The notes under the pieces were generated by a model, which was not told the DNA's origin, ran no database searches, and was given only the letters and a program-made list of their open reading frames with translations. 64,000 bases of DNA from Urechis unicinctus (Eukaryota; Annelida; Polychaeta; Xenopneusta; Urechidae), in contig CM067353.1 of the NCBI GenBank assembly GCA_034190875.2, positions 30,952,559 through 31,016,558 of the forward strand. Direction: 5' to 3'. Position numbers and translations under genes: made by a program. This document shows, piece after piece, positions 10,812 to 24,269 of this stretch (position 1 is its first letter; the number at the start of each line of letters is the position of its first letter).

Positions 10812-13010
10812 TTATGCTTGACACCCATTACCATCAATAGAGCGTCGGTATATCAATTCGTGAAGCCGAATGCTATCTTTGTTCAACTGATTTCGGATCT
10901 TTTGCATTGATAACTGAGTCTCGGCCATTAGAGGAGTAATCAAGGGCGATATACACGTTATGTGGTGACACCAACAGAGGGAATTACATAAGTTACCATT
11001 AAAAAGATACGTCTTTAAAGTAACCCATCCCTGGTGTTACTTCGCAATGATCCCATCACCGGACTAAAAGTCAATAGCGGGCGTCGTTTTCAGGTGTTTA
11101 TTGGTATTTAAGTCAACGAATCATGCGCTCAGGTGGGTTCTATTAGGGGATTGAACCAGGATTACCAATCGAGATATTGCCTCGAGGAAATTACTACACC
11201 AAAGAGCGAATTGATCGCCCGTCTTTTGCGGCCAATCTGTGGTAAAAGTGCTCAGAGCAGCATCGATTAAAGGTATAAAGCCTACGCAGAACCATTCGGA
11301 ACCCATTCGAAACATTGTGATTCAAGACCAACCTTATGACCTCAGCCTGCGAACTTTAGTGCTGTATTTATCATGTATACAAAACATGCGTCCTAATTAT
11401 TATTATAGTTTGATGAAAATAAGTGCCAGGTCCCGCATGCAACGAGTCATAAATTGATGGCTCCATTGTGTGCAACTAGGGCGCGGCAACCAACCACAGT
11501 AAATAAGACACAAGCATTTTGGGGTAGGGCTTATTCAATCAACCTCACGAAGATACAATCTAGTTTTTTTAATCAAACCCAGAACGCTATGAATGACACA
11601 TAAAAAAACCTCAATGACCCATAATGCTTTCACGCGGATAACCTTATTATACCTGCATCTTCGAACAGATGCGGAGATGACAATTTAAGAATAGATTTTC
11701 GTGTCACTGAGCCAAAATGATGCCCCACAGCAATTGGACGAGAGAATGTTGTGGACCTCTTTTGCTTTTACAGTCTAACGTTCAACAAAATAAGAAATGT
11801 CAGGAGGCTAAACCAATAGATGACGGGGTTTGGATCAGCCTACGTAATGGAAAACTCTGTTCTTAACCTTGTGTTGGCACGCTCTCAAAACAGTTTATTT
11901 AGAGTCTTCAGGAGCCAGTTTTGTCGTACCTGTTGATGCGATTCGTTTCACATTCCAAATATATTTTACTTGTACCATAAGACACGTGTTTGGTACGCCT
12001 GCGTGGTTTTTTACCACGCCTCTCGTCTTACAAGCTCTTTCTAGTCAAATATCGATGACCAAGTTGTATGAAATATCCAAATTTGCTCTATAAAAGCGTT
12101 CTCTTTTACAACTAATCTTTTTTGCCTGATGGTGCATATAAACGCTGTTGCACGATATATCTTCCCAACGAAAGATATGAGAGAAATACGTGAAATGTGC
12201 AATGAAACGTCCCTTCATGAAGTCACGGTTGGTGTTTTTAGATCTGTGTCCCGAATTGTACGGTCTACTCTGCTCATGGTTAGAAGTCCCCTGTCTCGTT
12301 CAGCTCCAATCTTATATCGGATTAGCGGTATGGTAACTATCCGGTATGCGGTTTAGATTAAGCACCACATATCAACCTTTGACAAACCACAACACTTGTT
12401 GAACTTATTCACCGAGTGGATCAATGTCTCACAGCGGAATTTCTATGAATAACATATGCGCTCGGAATATGGGCAATCATATGGATGTTATGATTTGCAT
12501 AGAGTTAGATCAAATTGAATCAATGATCTGAGTATTGCGCGAGCCACAGCAGTGGCGCTGTATGGCAGAGTCGTTTGAAATGTCTCACTTAACAAAGGAG
12601 CTTAATTGTACACTGCATTGGAATGTATCATATCGTTGCGGATGAACGTGTCTGAGATGAAATAGTTAATAGCAAATGACACATTCACATGATAAATGCG
12701 CTAATCAAACTCTATTAAAACACAGTCAGCACGATCTGCGTAGGATAGCGGGAGTATTTCGTCCGTGAGATAGGAGAATAAACACATCTTATTGGTGACT
12801 TATTACCTAATGAATTCCTTTATACATGCGGTTATTTGCTCCGGACAAAATATTACCTTAATTGCTTAAAAACCTTGCTTATTAATTACCTGTGCAAAGG
12901 AAGATTGGCAAGTTGACTGAGCTACTCTGTCGGACAATTATATTAAACAATGGACCAAAAAATACATAGAACAGCAAATGTTAGGTCTGGTTCGTACTGG
13001 GAGATTTTGA

Positions 13011-14499
13011 AGAGGACTGGCCATTCGATTAACATAGATGCTGTTACAAGTAAAGTATGCAACAACTGCTTAGCTGTTTATGGTCTACAGTCGCATAGAG
13101 CTGTTATTAAAACGATGTCTATATCGTCATCATCATTGAATGACTCAAGATTTATGCTTCTACGCGGTAGCTAAACATATCGTCAGTATGTAACTCTTTA
13201 CGATCGCGTGGGAATCTAAATGTACAAGGTTATTTGTCCTATGATATCCATGGAAGATATGATTGCCAACCACACTATTCACACTGAAGATTATTAGGAA
13301 CTTCACCAGAGACACAACTATTGATAGACGCAAGGCTGACAGTTGGTACAAAAATGCGATCGGAGTCTGGTGGTCGTGAATGATTTAAATCGATCAACCA
13401 CTTAAATTAGTTGTAGACGCAATTTTAGTTCCATAGCATCAAAGAAACATATTCACCTGACATAGTCAACCTGGTGAATAAGTTCCCTCCAGTATGCATA
13501 GCAATAAAATAAGGCCACATTTCGATCATTGCATTCCTGTATCATTGCTCCCGTACAAACAGTATAAAGAATTCATATCTGGTGCTGGGGCAGGGAACTG
13601 TGTCTGTCGTAATAAGGGGCTGCGGGAGAGCAGAATAGAGAATGACGGCAAATGGATCTTTATTTATGTAAAGAAGAGCACCAAATTAGAATACAAAAGT
13701 GCCATTCCTACAATAGAGTAATAGATAATTGACTATTACATTGGTTTATGAGGGCTTAATGCAATGAAGATCGTTAACTCTTATCGTGCTACATTTTACA
13801 AGAATTCTACTTCCAAAGTGACGCTATAAGCAGTGTATTAATAGATGGGTGCTTAAAACTTCACTCCATAAGAGGAAGTTTGGCTGTTTAATGAGTCATA
13901 TTAGTGAAAGCTTGAAGCTGATGTAAGCGTGAAAAATGTTCACACCGATCGACGACATGTCTGTGAAATGCTTGCTACCCATAAACGACAATATATGCGG
14001 TATCAGAACGAATATATAGATTTTGACCGGCATATTTACTCGTAGGCAGTCTATCATAAGTTTATAATTGTAGTGTATAACGTTAACTAAATTGACACAG
14101 TAGCTCTTGTTCTGCTGGAAAATTTATAAACGAGTTACCTACGCACTAAAGTGAGTGATCATCACAGTACTATCGATTATATCACGCGTCGAAGTTTTTA
14201 TGACAGATTGTGTCATAATGTTTGCAATCACCTAAACAACGTTAAATGATGTAAAACGATGTGAGCCATGCGTAACTCGCAACACACGGAACTTCACATA
14301 TAGGTGTGGCACGAACAAAGATATTTTATATAGCTTGCCACGCATTGCAGTCGATTAACATCAATATTTAAGTTGCCACAGAGCCTATAATAATACCAAT
14401 ATAATGATCAAATTAAGGCCCTATCATCGCAGCCAAACGACCACAATTTACCTTTCATATTAAAACAAAGTATCATTCAACAGGATGGCATCAGCCCTT
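13011..14499. other. Intergenic DNA, nothing recognised
   Basis: Only short open frames (63-75 codons) without motifs. This is downstream flank of copy A. I saw no match to the region following copy B. Confidence 0.5.
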
Positions 14500-17060
14500 C
14501 TCTCTGCCGGCCCATCCCCTCGCCGCTGGCGACAGCGTTGTCAGCTAGTATTGCCATTTAAGGAGATGATGATAATTTGATAGCGTCGACGAGGTTCTTT
14601 GAAGTGGAACAACGAGATCAATCGACAACCCTACCGTTGCCTCTCACATTAACCTGATATACCAAGACCCAATATTGTGAATATGTTAGTTGACAGAAAC
14701 ACCATCGGGAGTTACCTATGACAGTTACAAAGCCTTTCAATAAATCATAACGTGTATAGCCACGGCTACTTGAAACACTTAGAACAGCTATTCCCGTTAC
14801 CGTTCACGTTAAACAACGTGATTTACATATAATGCTCAAGCAACTTGGTATTCTATATATAGCTTCATAATTGACAGCAGGCTGAAAATGAGATCAGCTT
14901 GCAATTTGCAATCGGACATATCGCTTTGATATATCATCCAAAGTAAGAAGCATCAAAGATTGTCGCAAGTGGCAATCGCGTTATGTTGACAAAAAGTCTT
15001 CTTGTCGTGGCTGATAGGTATAATGGTACTGACATCGCGTTTTCGCAAATCATTTGAAGGCCTGTTTTGACGTCACCATTCAAACGCCCATCCGCGCCTA
15101 ACGCCCTCACCTCCGTTCCTTGAAATGAATGTTTATGGCAAAATCCAGCATATTCGTGATACACTACAGAAGCCGTATACAATTGCTCCTATGAAGCAAC
15201 TAAGCTGTGTTTAACCCATGTAAGAGTCGCATTGTTTACTTTTATAATCATATACGGATTTGCTTTGTACTCATAGTTTAATAACGTCTGTCGAAATCGA
15301 CTTGCTAACAGTTGATGTGCTGCAAATTGTATCACTAGCTGTTCGTGTAAAAGACTGCATTACCTTTACGAATTTAGTATAGACATAGCATCAATATATT
15401 ATGACTATATTATTAGATTCGCGCGTGAATAGGTGCTTCTCTATGCATCAGCAAGACGTCACCTGTACTTGCCGTATTGACGTGATGACCCATGAGGCAT
15501 AAGGGTAAGCAACGGAAAACAACGATCACATTAATGTTTGGCATGCAGCAGTGAGGTATAATAAAGCCGACTAGCGGATTGTAAATGTACATATTAAAAT
15601 ATGACATAGGCTTAACAGAGCCTTACATGAAAACGTTATAATATCGTTTCAGAGGCTGGTATTGCTGCACCATATCTTTTTTTGCAAACGATGGAAGGTC
15701 GCTCCTTACGATTAGCTCGGTGTCAGTCTATAGATTATCACATGGCATTACAGAGTTATATCTCTTTAATTCTTCAGTCCAGCGTGATCTATAACTGGCA
15801 GAAATGATGATGCGTGAGTTTATCGGAGGGTTAACATCAATAAATCCACCGAAAACCAACATTACACTTAGGATGTGGTTGGCAATTATCACATTGAGTG
15901 ACTATAAATAACTATAAAAATGCAGATACTCGGTGACAAATAACTTCTGTTCGCACGAGCATGATCTAGCAATTCACAGTATATTGAGAAACTTGCTTTA
16001 GCAGTTATTTTGAATGGAGCCACTCAAATATCCGACCCCACATAATCCTAGGAGCTTGCACTGGGTGCTGATTGGGGTCAGAGGGGGCAGCATATCGCGC
16101 TTAACATGGCATCAGCTGCAGGTTATAGCGTGGGATTATATTGGGGAAGCCTCAGCGAGTATCGTACCTGTATGGAAGAACTGTTATAGAATTAGTATAG
16201 CTTGTGTTGCACCTCATCATTGTTTAAACTGAAATAAAGGCCCTGAAGTGTTTCGACCAAGTGCTAAGAATTTTAATTATAGCTTCATGGGATCTTTTTC
16301 GGTTGATTTGATGAAAAATGCTAGCACACGAAAGACCACCCGTTTTTGTGCTAGTTTAATATCGCCGTTAACTTTCAACATGTGCTCAATCGTTTCACCC
16401 ATACTGTAGTCTAGATACATTGGTACACAGAATGCCATATGTTATCAAAATGTTTCCGTGTTAAAGAAATATATCTGGGATAGAGCTTTGTGGGGCGTTG
16501 GCTATGACTGTGGTAGTATTTATAAGTGTGCGAAAGCCTAGATCTAAAGCTCACTGTGTTGACAACGATAACGGCGACTGCAGGGTCAACTATGTGCGGA
16601 TGAGCTAATCCTGAAGCCGGCTGCAATCACTCTTAGCCTAGTATGGTCGATGGGATATCTCTCTCTTGTTGCGCTTTAACTGATGGTTTATTTCATGTTG
16701 CTCCGGAGAAACAAAGCTCTGTTCAAAGTAGAAACACAATCATGCTTTCTCTGCGTCAATGACCATGACATATGGCGAACTGATGATATTGATGTAGCTG
16801 CATTGTTATTAATACTATTATCATTACTTTCATTATTATCATTTCGTTGTTATTATCATTAATACTATTATAATGAGTAGTCATATTAATAGCATGCCGA
16901 ATATGTTAAGCACTCATCATAGTTATATCAATGTCTGTTAAGTGCAGCAAAAAGATTAATTAGCAAGGAAAGGCCATATTTCATTTCGTATGCGCTCTTA
17001 AAACGAAATATTTTCAATTTTGTATTGAAACCATGTTGTTTACTGGTTCTTGAATGTCAC
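14500..17060. repeat. Diverged long repeat, family C, copy 2
   Basis: Partner of 5.4-7.26 kb in the same orientation. It is longer because about 1 kb near 14.95-15.9 kb has no clear counterpart. It includes a TTA/TCA-rich run at about 16.80-16.87 kb matching the one at about 6.99-7.07 kb, and ends with TTGAAACCATG and ACTGG, like copy 1. No conserved reading frame is seen. Confidence 0.65.
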
Positions 17061-20000
17061 ACGACAGTGAATGCCATAATTCTGGTCGGTGCGTACGGCA
17101 ACTCTTTCCATGTACGCGAGTCTCGTCATGCTGTATCTGTGCTTGCTCGTAAGGAAGACCTTGTAATTTATCGGCGTCTCATTTGTAGTCAGAGCAAGTT
17201 TCACAGTAATTATGTTGTGTATGCACATTGTGAACATCTCCAAATAACACGCGGTGTGGTGCTCTGTACCTAATGTAGTTTGTGGGCCAAACTTTCAGAA
17301 CCACCAGCCAACACCGCATTTCAAAATTCCAGCCGTGATGTAATGACAACTTGAGTGAGGGTTGTAAAGGTATCCGCCGAGTAACGCTTTCTTATGCGTT
17401 CCCAGAGGGTCAGTATGAAACAGCATGATCGGACCACACTGTGCGTTTCAATGGTGACAAATTAATCACAACCATCCCGAGATTGTGTGCGAACGGCGGC
17501 ATATTAATACAGCAACTGCCAATAGTGATGCTACCTAATCAGCGATGTGACAGTCTCTGTGTCATATGTTCTCTGTTCATATATATATATATATATGTTG
17601 AAGGCAGCATACAATTGACTGCAACCCATACTTATATGCCTTCGCATTCTATGGAGAAAGGGTGTCGTGTAACACACACAAAAGTTCGCGTGGGGCTCCA
17701 ATCTTAACATTTCTCGGGGTCATCGATGCAAATGGTCTAGGTCCGATTGCATAAGAAAGAGCATGGACCATGAACATGTGCTATCTCGCCTAACTTTATT
17801 AATAAAACTGTTCTTGAATTTGGTACTAACGATGCTAGCCATCACAGTGTGTTCTCAAAATACTACAATGCAAGAGTTTTTCTTCTGGGGGTTGAATAAA
17901 ATTGAGCTTAGCTCAAACTTACGGCAAGCAGATGGCTATGGTAATACAAAAAACGGCCCGGCTGCCGCACCACACTTAAAAGCCACAATCATATCGGTGA
18001 TCCTCTTTCTAAATATAAAAACCGAAAGTGATTCATTGACAAATATGATTTGTTTTCGTCATTTATGATCAGTTTCGATCTGATTTATTTGGTTTACAAA
18101 TGACATAAGGAATACTAACAGCAGACCAAGCTTCATCACTGGTTCGAACGACTGAAAATTTGCACAAGCGGCACCTTGAGGGCTTCAAAGTGGTTTTCTG
18201 AACTTCTCCGAATGTAGGATATTAGTCAGCGTCCAGATTTAACCTGGCGGGATAAATTCATTCAGGTCATGCTGAGTATTATCTCGGAATGCACTTTATC
18301 TGCGTCCTGCTAATTGAGCGCAGGATAATTGAAGTACTTCGTCGCAGCTCATACATTTTAAGTACAAATTGCAAAGTCATAAGATCACATTTGAACCATA
18401 TCAATGAAAATATCGAACATCGAAGGTGCAGCTCTCAGTAAACTATTGTTTTATCCAAGAAAATAAGATGCCTGGTGTCTGGCGGAATGAAATACAGTGT
18501 TTGCGAGCAAGCTATTCATAAATTTGTGTGCAAGAAAGAGTGTTCTTTTGATAACAATACACACTGATAAGTAGAACATAAAGCATTTTACTGAAATACA
18601 GAAGCAACGCCCACAAAGCGGAACTGTGTAAACTAGCCATGTCTTGTTTCGGGCTTTATAGGTGACGCTGATTGATGATTGAGCCCAGAGTGGTCTTTCT
18701 GCGTCATGAATGTATCGCTGGAGAAAAAAGACAGGAATACTACGCCAGCTATTACGAATGTTGGATTACCAGACGGGTACATCAGCAAAGTCTGTGGACA
18801 TAAAGACCCTGGCACTATGCATCAACAAAACCACTAAAAGATATATCGCAACTATAACACTCATTTCTTTTTCGATGAATATTAAATTGCTCATGCGTTC
18901 CCGATGAAAATTGTCGGAGTATCTTACCAAGGCCTATTTCGCCGTTGTGACTGGACAATTTTAGGTGTTAATTCATACTTTCATTCCTCGCCAAGGCACA
19001 AAGAATTACCTGGCAGGCTTTAAAACGCGAAACATCATAAAGATCATTAAAACAAGGCATGATAATAACGCAAACGTGTGTAAAATAAAATGCTCGATGA
19101 TTTTAGTGCGTGATAGATGTCAAACGTTAGTGACAGTCTGTAAATGTTTGAAGAATTCGTAAGAGTAAGCCCGGCAGTATGTACAGATCATGAAAATCAA
19201 CCTACCTCTAAGCAAATATCTATTGCACCTTGTCAATGTACTCATACCCCCTGACTGTATTTCGCGAACCACCAAATCACTGTAAAAAGCATCTTTTTGC
19301 GGAGGCTGATTTTCAGTTTCCATGAATTTTCATGGCTCGTTTTTTTTCTGTGCGGATGATTTTCTGCATCTTCAGTGTAAGGGATGTTAACCTGTTGCAA
19401 CCTGTGCGTTATAGGTAAGTTCTCACATGAGAAATTTCAGGAACAATAAAAGCGTAGCATATAAAAAATATGTCTTGTTTGAGCATGCATTATTAGAGGT
19501 ACTGCCCTGGGTTCCAATAGGGCGCTTGTACATTTAAAGGACTTATCGGGGCGGTAAATCAAGATAACAAATAGTTATAACATTGAAACGATATATGTAT
19601 TTATTATGATAATCGGTTAGACATTTATCAGACTGAAACACTACTTACAGACTAGAAGTCACTAATTAAGGATCTACATAATAGACACCTACGTTGTGAA
19701 CATGGTACAGTTTAGTCAGCTACGGCGTGATTAATAGGGACGACGGTCTAATACCGTCAACTCCAGCGTCGAATTACATTAACTTATCATCATATTGTGA
19801 CAAACAGGACGAACACGCATCTGAATTAGGTAAACACTGTAGAAACATATTATATTATATCATGCATGCGCGCTGATAGAAACACTCATTTATACTGAGA
19901 AAACTGTTTTAAGAGAGAAAATTACAAAAATGGCAAACAAATATTGTACCGATTGACCTCACTAAAAAGAACAACGAATATTTGACTAACGAGCACACAA

Positions 20001-20114
20001 ACCGGGACCTTTAATTAACTGGTACGCTTAGCACAGTACATCGTCTACGTACTTAACAGAGTCATTGGATGTACCAATTCCTCTCCGTTAGCCGTTCAAA
20101 CCAGCTTCATCAAT
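17061..20114. other. Intergenic DNA with weak open frames only
   Basis: Frames at 17441-17707, 17763-18068 and others are 65-101 codons and match nothing I know. A short (AT)n run lies at about 17579-17597. There is a likely poly(T)/AT-rich stretch near 19.34 kb. No splice-supported gene model can be made. Confidence 0.5.
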
Positions 20115-20578
20115 TCAAAATTGCTTTTTGACAGCACTCCACACTTTTCCAATAAATGTGTTTCCAGATGCTGCTGCGTCACCAATTGTGCATGGGTTGA
20201 TCTCAATTGGTACTTTTTTCCTGTTTTGCCTAACATGAAGGCAATGAAATCTTTTTTTGGCAATTCGCAAAACCGGCCTTGACTGCAAAAGCTTAGATTT
20301 ATCTTTTATTCGTAATTTGAATGCAATTTCAGTGGTATCTTCCGCAACACCATAAGTCGAGCAGGCCGTATCACAGGAAGTGCTTTCGACTAGGTTGCTG
20401 TTGGATGAGTCCGGACCTGGCTCCGTTTGTTCCCCATGTTGATCAGTCAATGATGACGTCAGTGACCAATCCCCAGTGGCACCGAGCTTCTCAGAGTCAT
20501 CTACATGTTGACTGCGCTGCATCACTGTATCAGACTGTTGTGCGGGGTCGACGGACCCTTCAGGGCACCTTGACATTG
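20115..20578 (-). CDS. Uncharacterised protein, terminal exon (duplicated-exon gene)
   Basis: A 153-codon minus-strand frame from an ATG at 20576 to a stop at 20115. It is preceded by a plausible acceptor (pyrimidine-rich, then TAG at 20579-20581). The first half is Ser/Asp/Gly/Pro-rich (GPDSSNSN) and matches the exon at 20800-20973 at about two residues in three. The second half is basic (RIAKKRFHCLHVRQNRKK) and unique. I recognise no domain. The protein-level similarity between the two exon copies, with matching acceptor position, suggests real coding sequence. The gene would be divergent from the THAP relic at 21.5 kb. Confidence 0.45.
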
Positions 20579-20799
20579 CTAGATAGACATAAATATACAG
20601 TACTAACCTATGAGAGACAATCCGGAAATGGCGACATCTATACTATATATAGTCCTGATTTCATGGTGCTCAATGATTGTAAAAATTCAAACAAACGTGT
20701 TATGAATACTGATATAACTTCCAAAGCGTGGTAGCAATCTGCTTTCTATAACAGTTGCCATTATTTGACCTTTGAGATATGTGCATGGGTTTGTGTTAG

Positions 20800-20973
20800 A
20801 AGAGTCCGGACCTGGCACCGTTAGTTCTCCATGTAGATCAGCCAATGATGACGTCAGTGAGGAATCCCCAGCAGCACCGAGCTTTACTGAGATATCCACA
20901 TGTGGATTTGGCTGCATCCCTGTATCAGACGTAGTTTCCGCTGCGACAGATCCTTCAGGTCGCATTGACATCG
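20800..20973 (-). CDS. Uncharacterised protein, duplicated upstream exon
   Basis: Begins after a good acceptor (TTTGTCTTTATCTAG) with CGATGTCAATG. It encodes about 58 residues ending GPDSSNTN, paralogous to the start of the exon at 20578. Shared landmarks are PEGSV, KLGA, GD.SLTSSL, HGE and PGPDSSN. The frame continues to 20687 in minus orientation, but the end of homology near 20800 and a weak donor (AAG|GTCAAA at about 20780) make the 3' boundary uncertain. The two copies are about 395 bp apart, in tandem. Confidence 0.45.
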
Positions 20974-21373
20974 CTAGATAAAGACAAATATACAGCTAAA
21001 TCAACGCTAAATATAGCCCTGATTTCATTCTACTGCTAATTCAAGCACATGGTTTCTGATGACTTGTGAAACGTCCAAATCGCAGTAGTTATCGATAAAA
21101 GCATTCGAAAACAAAGAAGGTTTTGTCTGTTATTGTCTGGCGACGATGTTTCATCTGTACAATTACAACAAACCCGCCCGTTTAAGTGCCTATCGCTAGG
21201 TTACAGATACTTTGCTTGAATCAATTCATAATGTGATCAATAAACTCAAACCAGTCAAATAACCATCGCCTCTAATCTCTTAAGACCAATTTTTTTTTTA
21301 TAAAATGTCAGTTCAAATGAGCGCGCTCGACGAGTCGCTACGGCAGCCATGATCTTGGTCAGACCCAGGCGTG

Positions 21374-21381
21374 TGACGTCG
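21374..21381 (+). promoter_or_regulatory. CRE-like site upstream of THAP relic
   Basis: TGACGTCG, one base from the palindromic CRE (TGACGTCA), ending 117 bp before the ATG at 21498. The spacing equals that of the CREs before the other two recognised genes. Confidence 0.4.
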
Positions 21382-21497
21382 GCAAAGTAAGCCCGTTCTC
21401 AGCAACACAGGGAGTTCCCCGGTGTTTACATTGTAATTTATCTCTCGTTTTTTTTATATTTGATCGTTTCCACCCATCTTGTGACCGACCAAACACG

Positions 21498-21835
21498 ATG
21501 ATTAATCGTTGTTGTGTTGTAGGTTGCTCACATACCAGTCTGGACGGCGTGGGTTGGTTCAAATTTCCTGATAAGGACGATTGAAAGAAACACTGGACTG
21601 GCCAGGCACTATGATCGCGAGACAAGATCCCGGGCTCAGTTCATTTAACCGAGGGATGTTTTGAGTAGGCACCGAAACTTAGAGAAGAGCTTGGTTGGAT
21701 AGTGTACCACGTTGTCAACTGGCTTTGAAGCCAGATGTGTGACATACTGTTTTTGCGAAGGCCTCTGCTGTCAGGCAAACTGGAAAGGATAATGAGAAAT
21801 GTGATCCAAAAAAGACAGACCTGCCAGGGGCGTAA
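21498..21835 (+). pseudogene. THAP-domain gene relic
   Basis: The frame opens MINRCCVVGCSHT, the classic start of a THAP zinc finger (C2CH, DNA-binding). It continues with GWFKFPDKDD, then HWTG, a HLTEGCFE stretch and APKLREELGW, all in THAP order. The closing LKPDV-HTVF (for the usual AVPTVF) is in another frame. Breaks are TGA after FPDKDD, a second TGA about 8 codons on, TAG after GCFE, a frameshift before LKPDV, and loss of the third zinc ligand (the C-x2-H motif reads GSVH). It cannot make a working THAP finger and is best read as a dead paralogue of the gene at 29.8 kb. Confidence 0.75.
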
Positions 21836-23344
21836 CCAGGCTTGAAGGAATGTTACACACAGAAGGGGGAGAACCCCACTTAGCTTTTGACTTTGATGCC
21901 ATTTTTGGCTATATTATATTTTTTGCACTTTTCACTTGATGTTACGCACCTGCCTGTCTATATCAAGAGAGAGAAGCAGAGAGTAAGACTCAATGACCTT
22001 CTTGTTGCATTAATATTAACTAAATAGTCCCTTGTCTTGTTAAAAGGATGCAATACATTTTGACCATGCAGCAAATTCATGGATGTATATACATATGATG
22101 TCAGAAGATTGATTAAGCTGATGCATTCCACGAAGGCAAGGAGTGGTTGTGGCCACTGAACAATTGTTATGCATATGATACTGAATAGACTCTAGGTTAT
22201 TGTATGTTTTGTGCATTAATTGTATCCAAATAGCACTTATGGAAGCACATATGGCTAGCTATGACAACGATTTGATTGAGAGATATTCATGCTACTGGAT
22301 GTTCAATGGGCGCCTGTCATATAGCTGAAGCTGAACAAACACCTGGACCTGAATACAATTCTGCACATCTTTCTGATTCCATGAACGACTTCACCCAATG
22401 GATGGAAGCAAAATTTGACCGTGACAGCACAAGTAGGCACATGCTAGAAGAAATGGCTGGAACCAAGTTTGACTTTTTGAGCATTATATTTTATTCATTA
22501 TAGTAACATCACAGGCTGGTAGAAGAACTAATCTGTGCAGATGTTCCAAGAGCATGGAACAAACTGTCTGTATCATGAATACCTGTAAAATAACAATGTT
22601 GATTGATCCATGCTTAAATGTTTTCGCCACATATGTTTAAAACAAATATAATGACATTGTAAATAATGCATGTAAGCATTTGTACAGATGTATTTGCTAG
22701 TAAAATAATAATAGAAAATCCTTCTTCTTTGTACATCATTATCTGGCATGTGCCCCTGTTGCTGCAAATATGCTACCTGTAAGGTCCAAGTGTTCACACA
22801 GATTGATCTGAAACCAGAATGGTAGGTCATGCAACCAGTTGAAACGGGACTATGCTCTAGGGAGGTAGAGACATATATTCAATTGCATCTCTATTTATTA
22901 ACATCTGAAATTAGTTGTAGTTAGCTTACAATTTGTGTCAAGAAGCTTTTACACTAACATGGTACAATTTTGCAGACATGAATCCTTGCAGCCACTTGAT
23001 CAGACAAAAATGTTTTTGATATCTTATGTCTGCTGTCTGACATGGAAGAATTATTTGCTGCAAAGCTCTGTTCTATACTATTTGTTTGTCTTGACACGAG
23101 TTGAGATTTATTAAAACATTCATGTAACTTCGGTCAATAAATAAACTTACGTGGCTTTGGTGTTCATCAGGCTCCCTCCAAACTCAATAGTCAATATACG
23201 TGATGTGTTTGGACGTATCATTTCAATGGATTCACGACAGCTTTGGATTGTTTGCATTAAAACACATAATAAATGTAGGAAAATATTGTCAGGAAAAAGA
23301 GTATACTTACTTTGTTTGTAAAATGTATTGATTAACTTCTCGCG
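21836..23344. other. Intergenic DNA, possible decayed gene body
   Basis: A 75-codon frame at 22276-22503 (with PGPEYNSAHLSDSMNDF) looks more protein-like than its neighbours but matches nothing I know. It could be a remnant of the 21.5-kb THAP gene. An AATAAATAAAC polyadenylation-like string lies near 23.14 kb. Nothing else is recognised. Confidence 0.4.
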
Positions 23345-23499
23345 TTATATACCAACACATATATGAACTGGTGCATAAATACGATCAGACATAGCTAACC
23401 AAGCATTGTTCTGCAGCCGCATCATGTCCTGGGCAGGATGACCCGCGTGAGTAAGACGGCGTCTTAATTCGCTTCATCAGAAACGTCTGAATCGATCAT
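23345..23499 (-). CDS. Candidate first exon, uncharacterised, frame-broken
   Basis: On the minus strand an ATG at 23499 opens an acidic start (MIDSDVSDEAN) that hits TAA at once. The next frame continues through LTHAGHPAQDMMRLQNN and LAMSD to a possible donor (ATC|GTATTT). A TGACGTCA lies 175 bp upstream at 23674-23681. The two pieces could be one exon split by a single-base change. There is no known family match. A second minus-strand ATG at 23558 lies 116 bp from the CRE but closes after 20 codons. Confidence 0.2.
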
Positions 23500-23673
23500 T
23501 TCTGACTTGAATCTTTGAAAAACAAATTGCACTGCCGAAGCAACGAAGGCCTGCACATGATCTATGCTATCTCATGTCTCTTCGTCGCTCTGCAGAAGTG
23601 ATGAAACTAACAGCAGTTTTTTTGCAAGAATCGTAAGGCCAATCGCGCCTTGCAAACAAAACATTGCCGTGTC

Positions 23674-23681
23674 TGACGTCA
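23674..23681. promoter_or_regulatory. Palindromic CRE (TGACGTCA)
   Basis: Perfect TGACGTCA in a CG-richer patch (GTCTGACGTCACGCAG). It could serve the minus-strand candidate exon at 23.5 kb. No gene is visible to the right. Confidence 0.3.
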
Positions 23682-24269
23682 CGCAGAGGCGATTAATTAT
23701 TCATGAGCTCGTCGGTTCGATACTTGTCTTTAAAGTCTGATTTCGATCCGAAAGTGCGCACTTTCCCGGCTAATATATAAACAGAATAGGTTCTTTTCGG
23801 CTATATTTTCGTAATTCGGCGAAAAAAAATGATATTATTCGTGCGATAGGCATTTTAGAGAAAGATACATTTTTTCATACGTAAATATTATTTATAGATT
23901 ACTACGATCGCTATGGAAACAAGGGCGCAAACAAGAGCGTTGTCCCTCTAATACTTTAACGATCACAGTTAATTGACCTGACTGGTCCAATCTACAATTC
24001 CCGCTCAATGTTCTTGCGATACTTTAAAAAGTTTTGACATACCTTGTAGAAATGATTTGCGTCCGTATCGGATGCTCGCCCCAGAGTCAGATAAACGATG
24101 ATTAAACTGGCTCGAGCTTTTATTCTTTACCAAGAAGCAGACGGCGGGGGTTACTCTACCTCCTCAGATTCGTTGAACATTAAACGTCACTCCGCGAAAC
24201 ATGTTGTAATATGCTAGAACGTTAAAAGCAATCGATTGTAGAACAATAAAGATAATTTTGCTGTCAATT

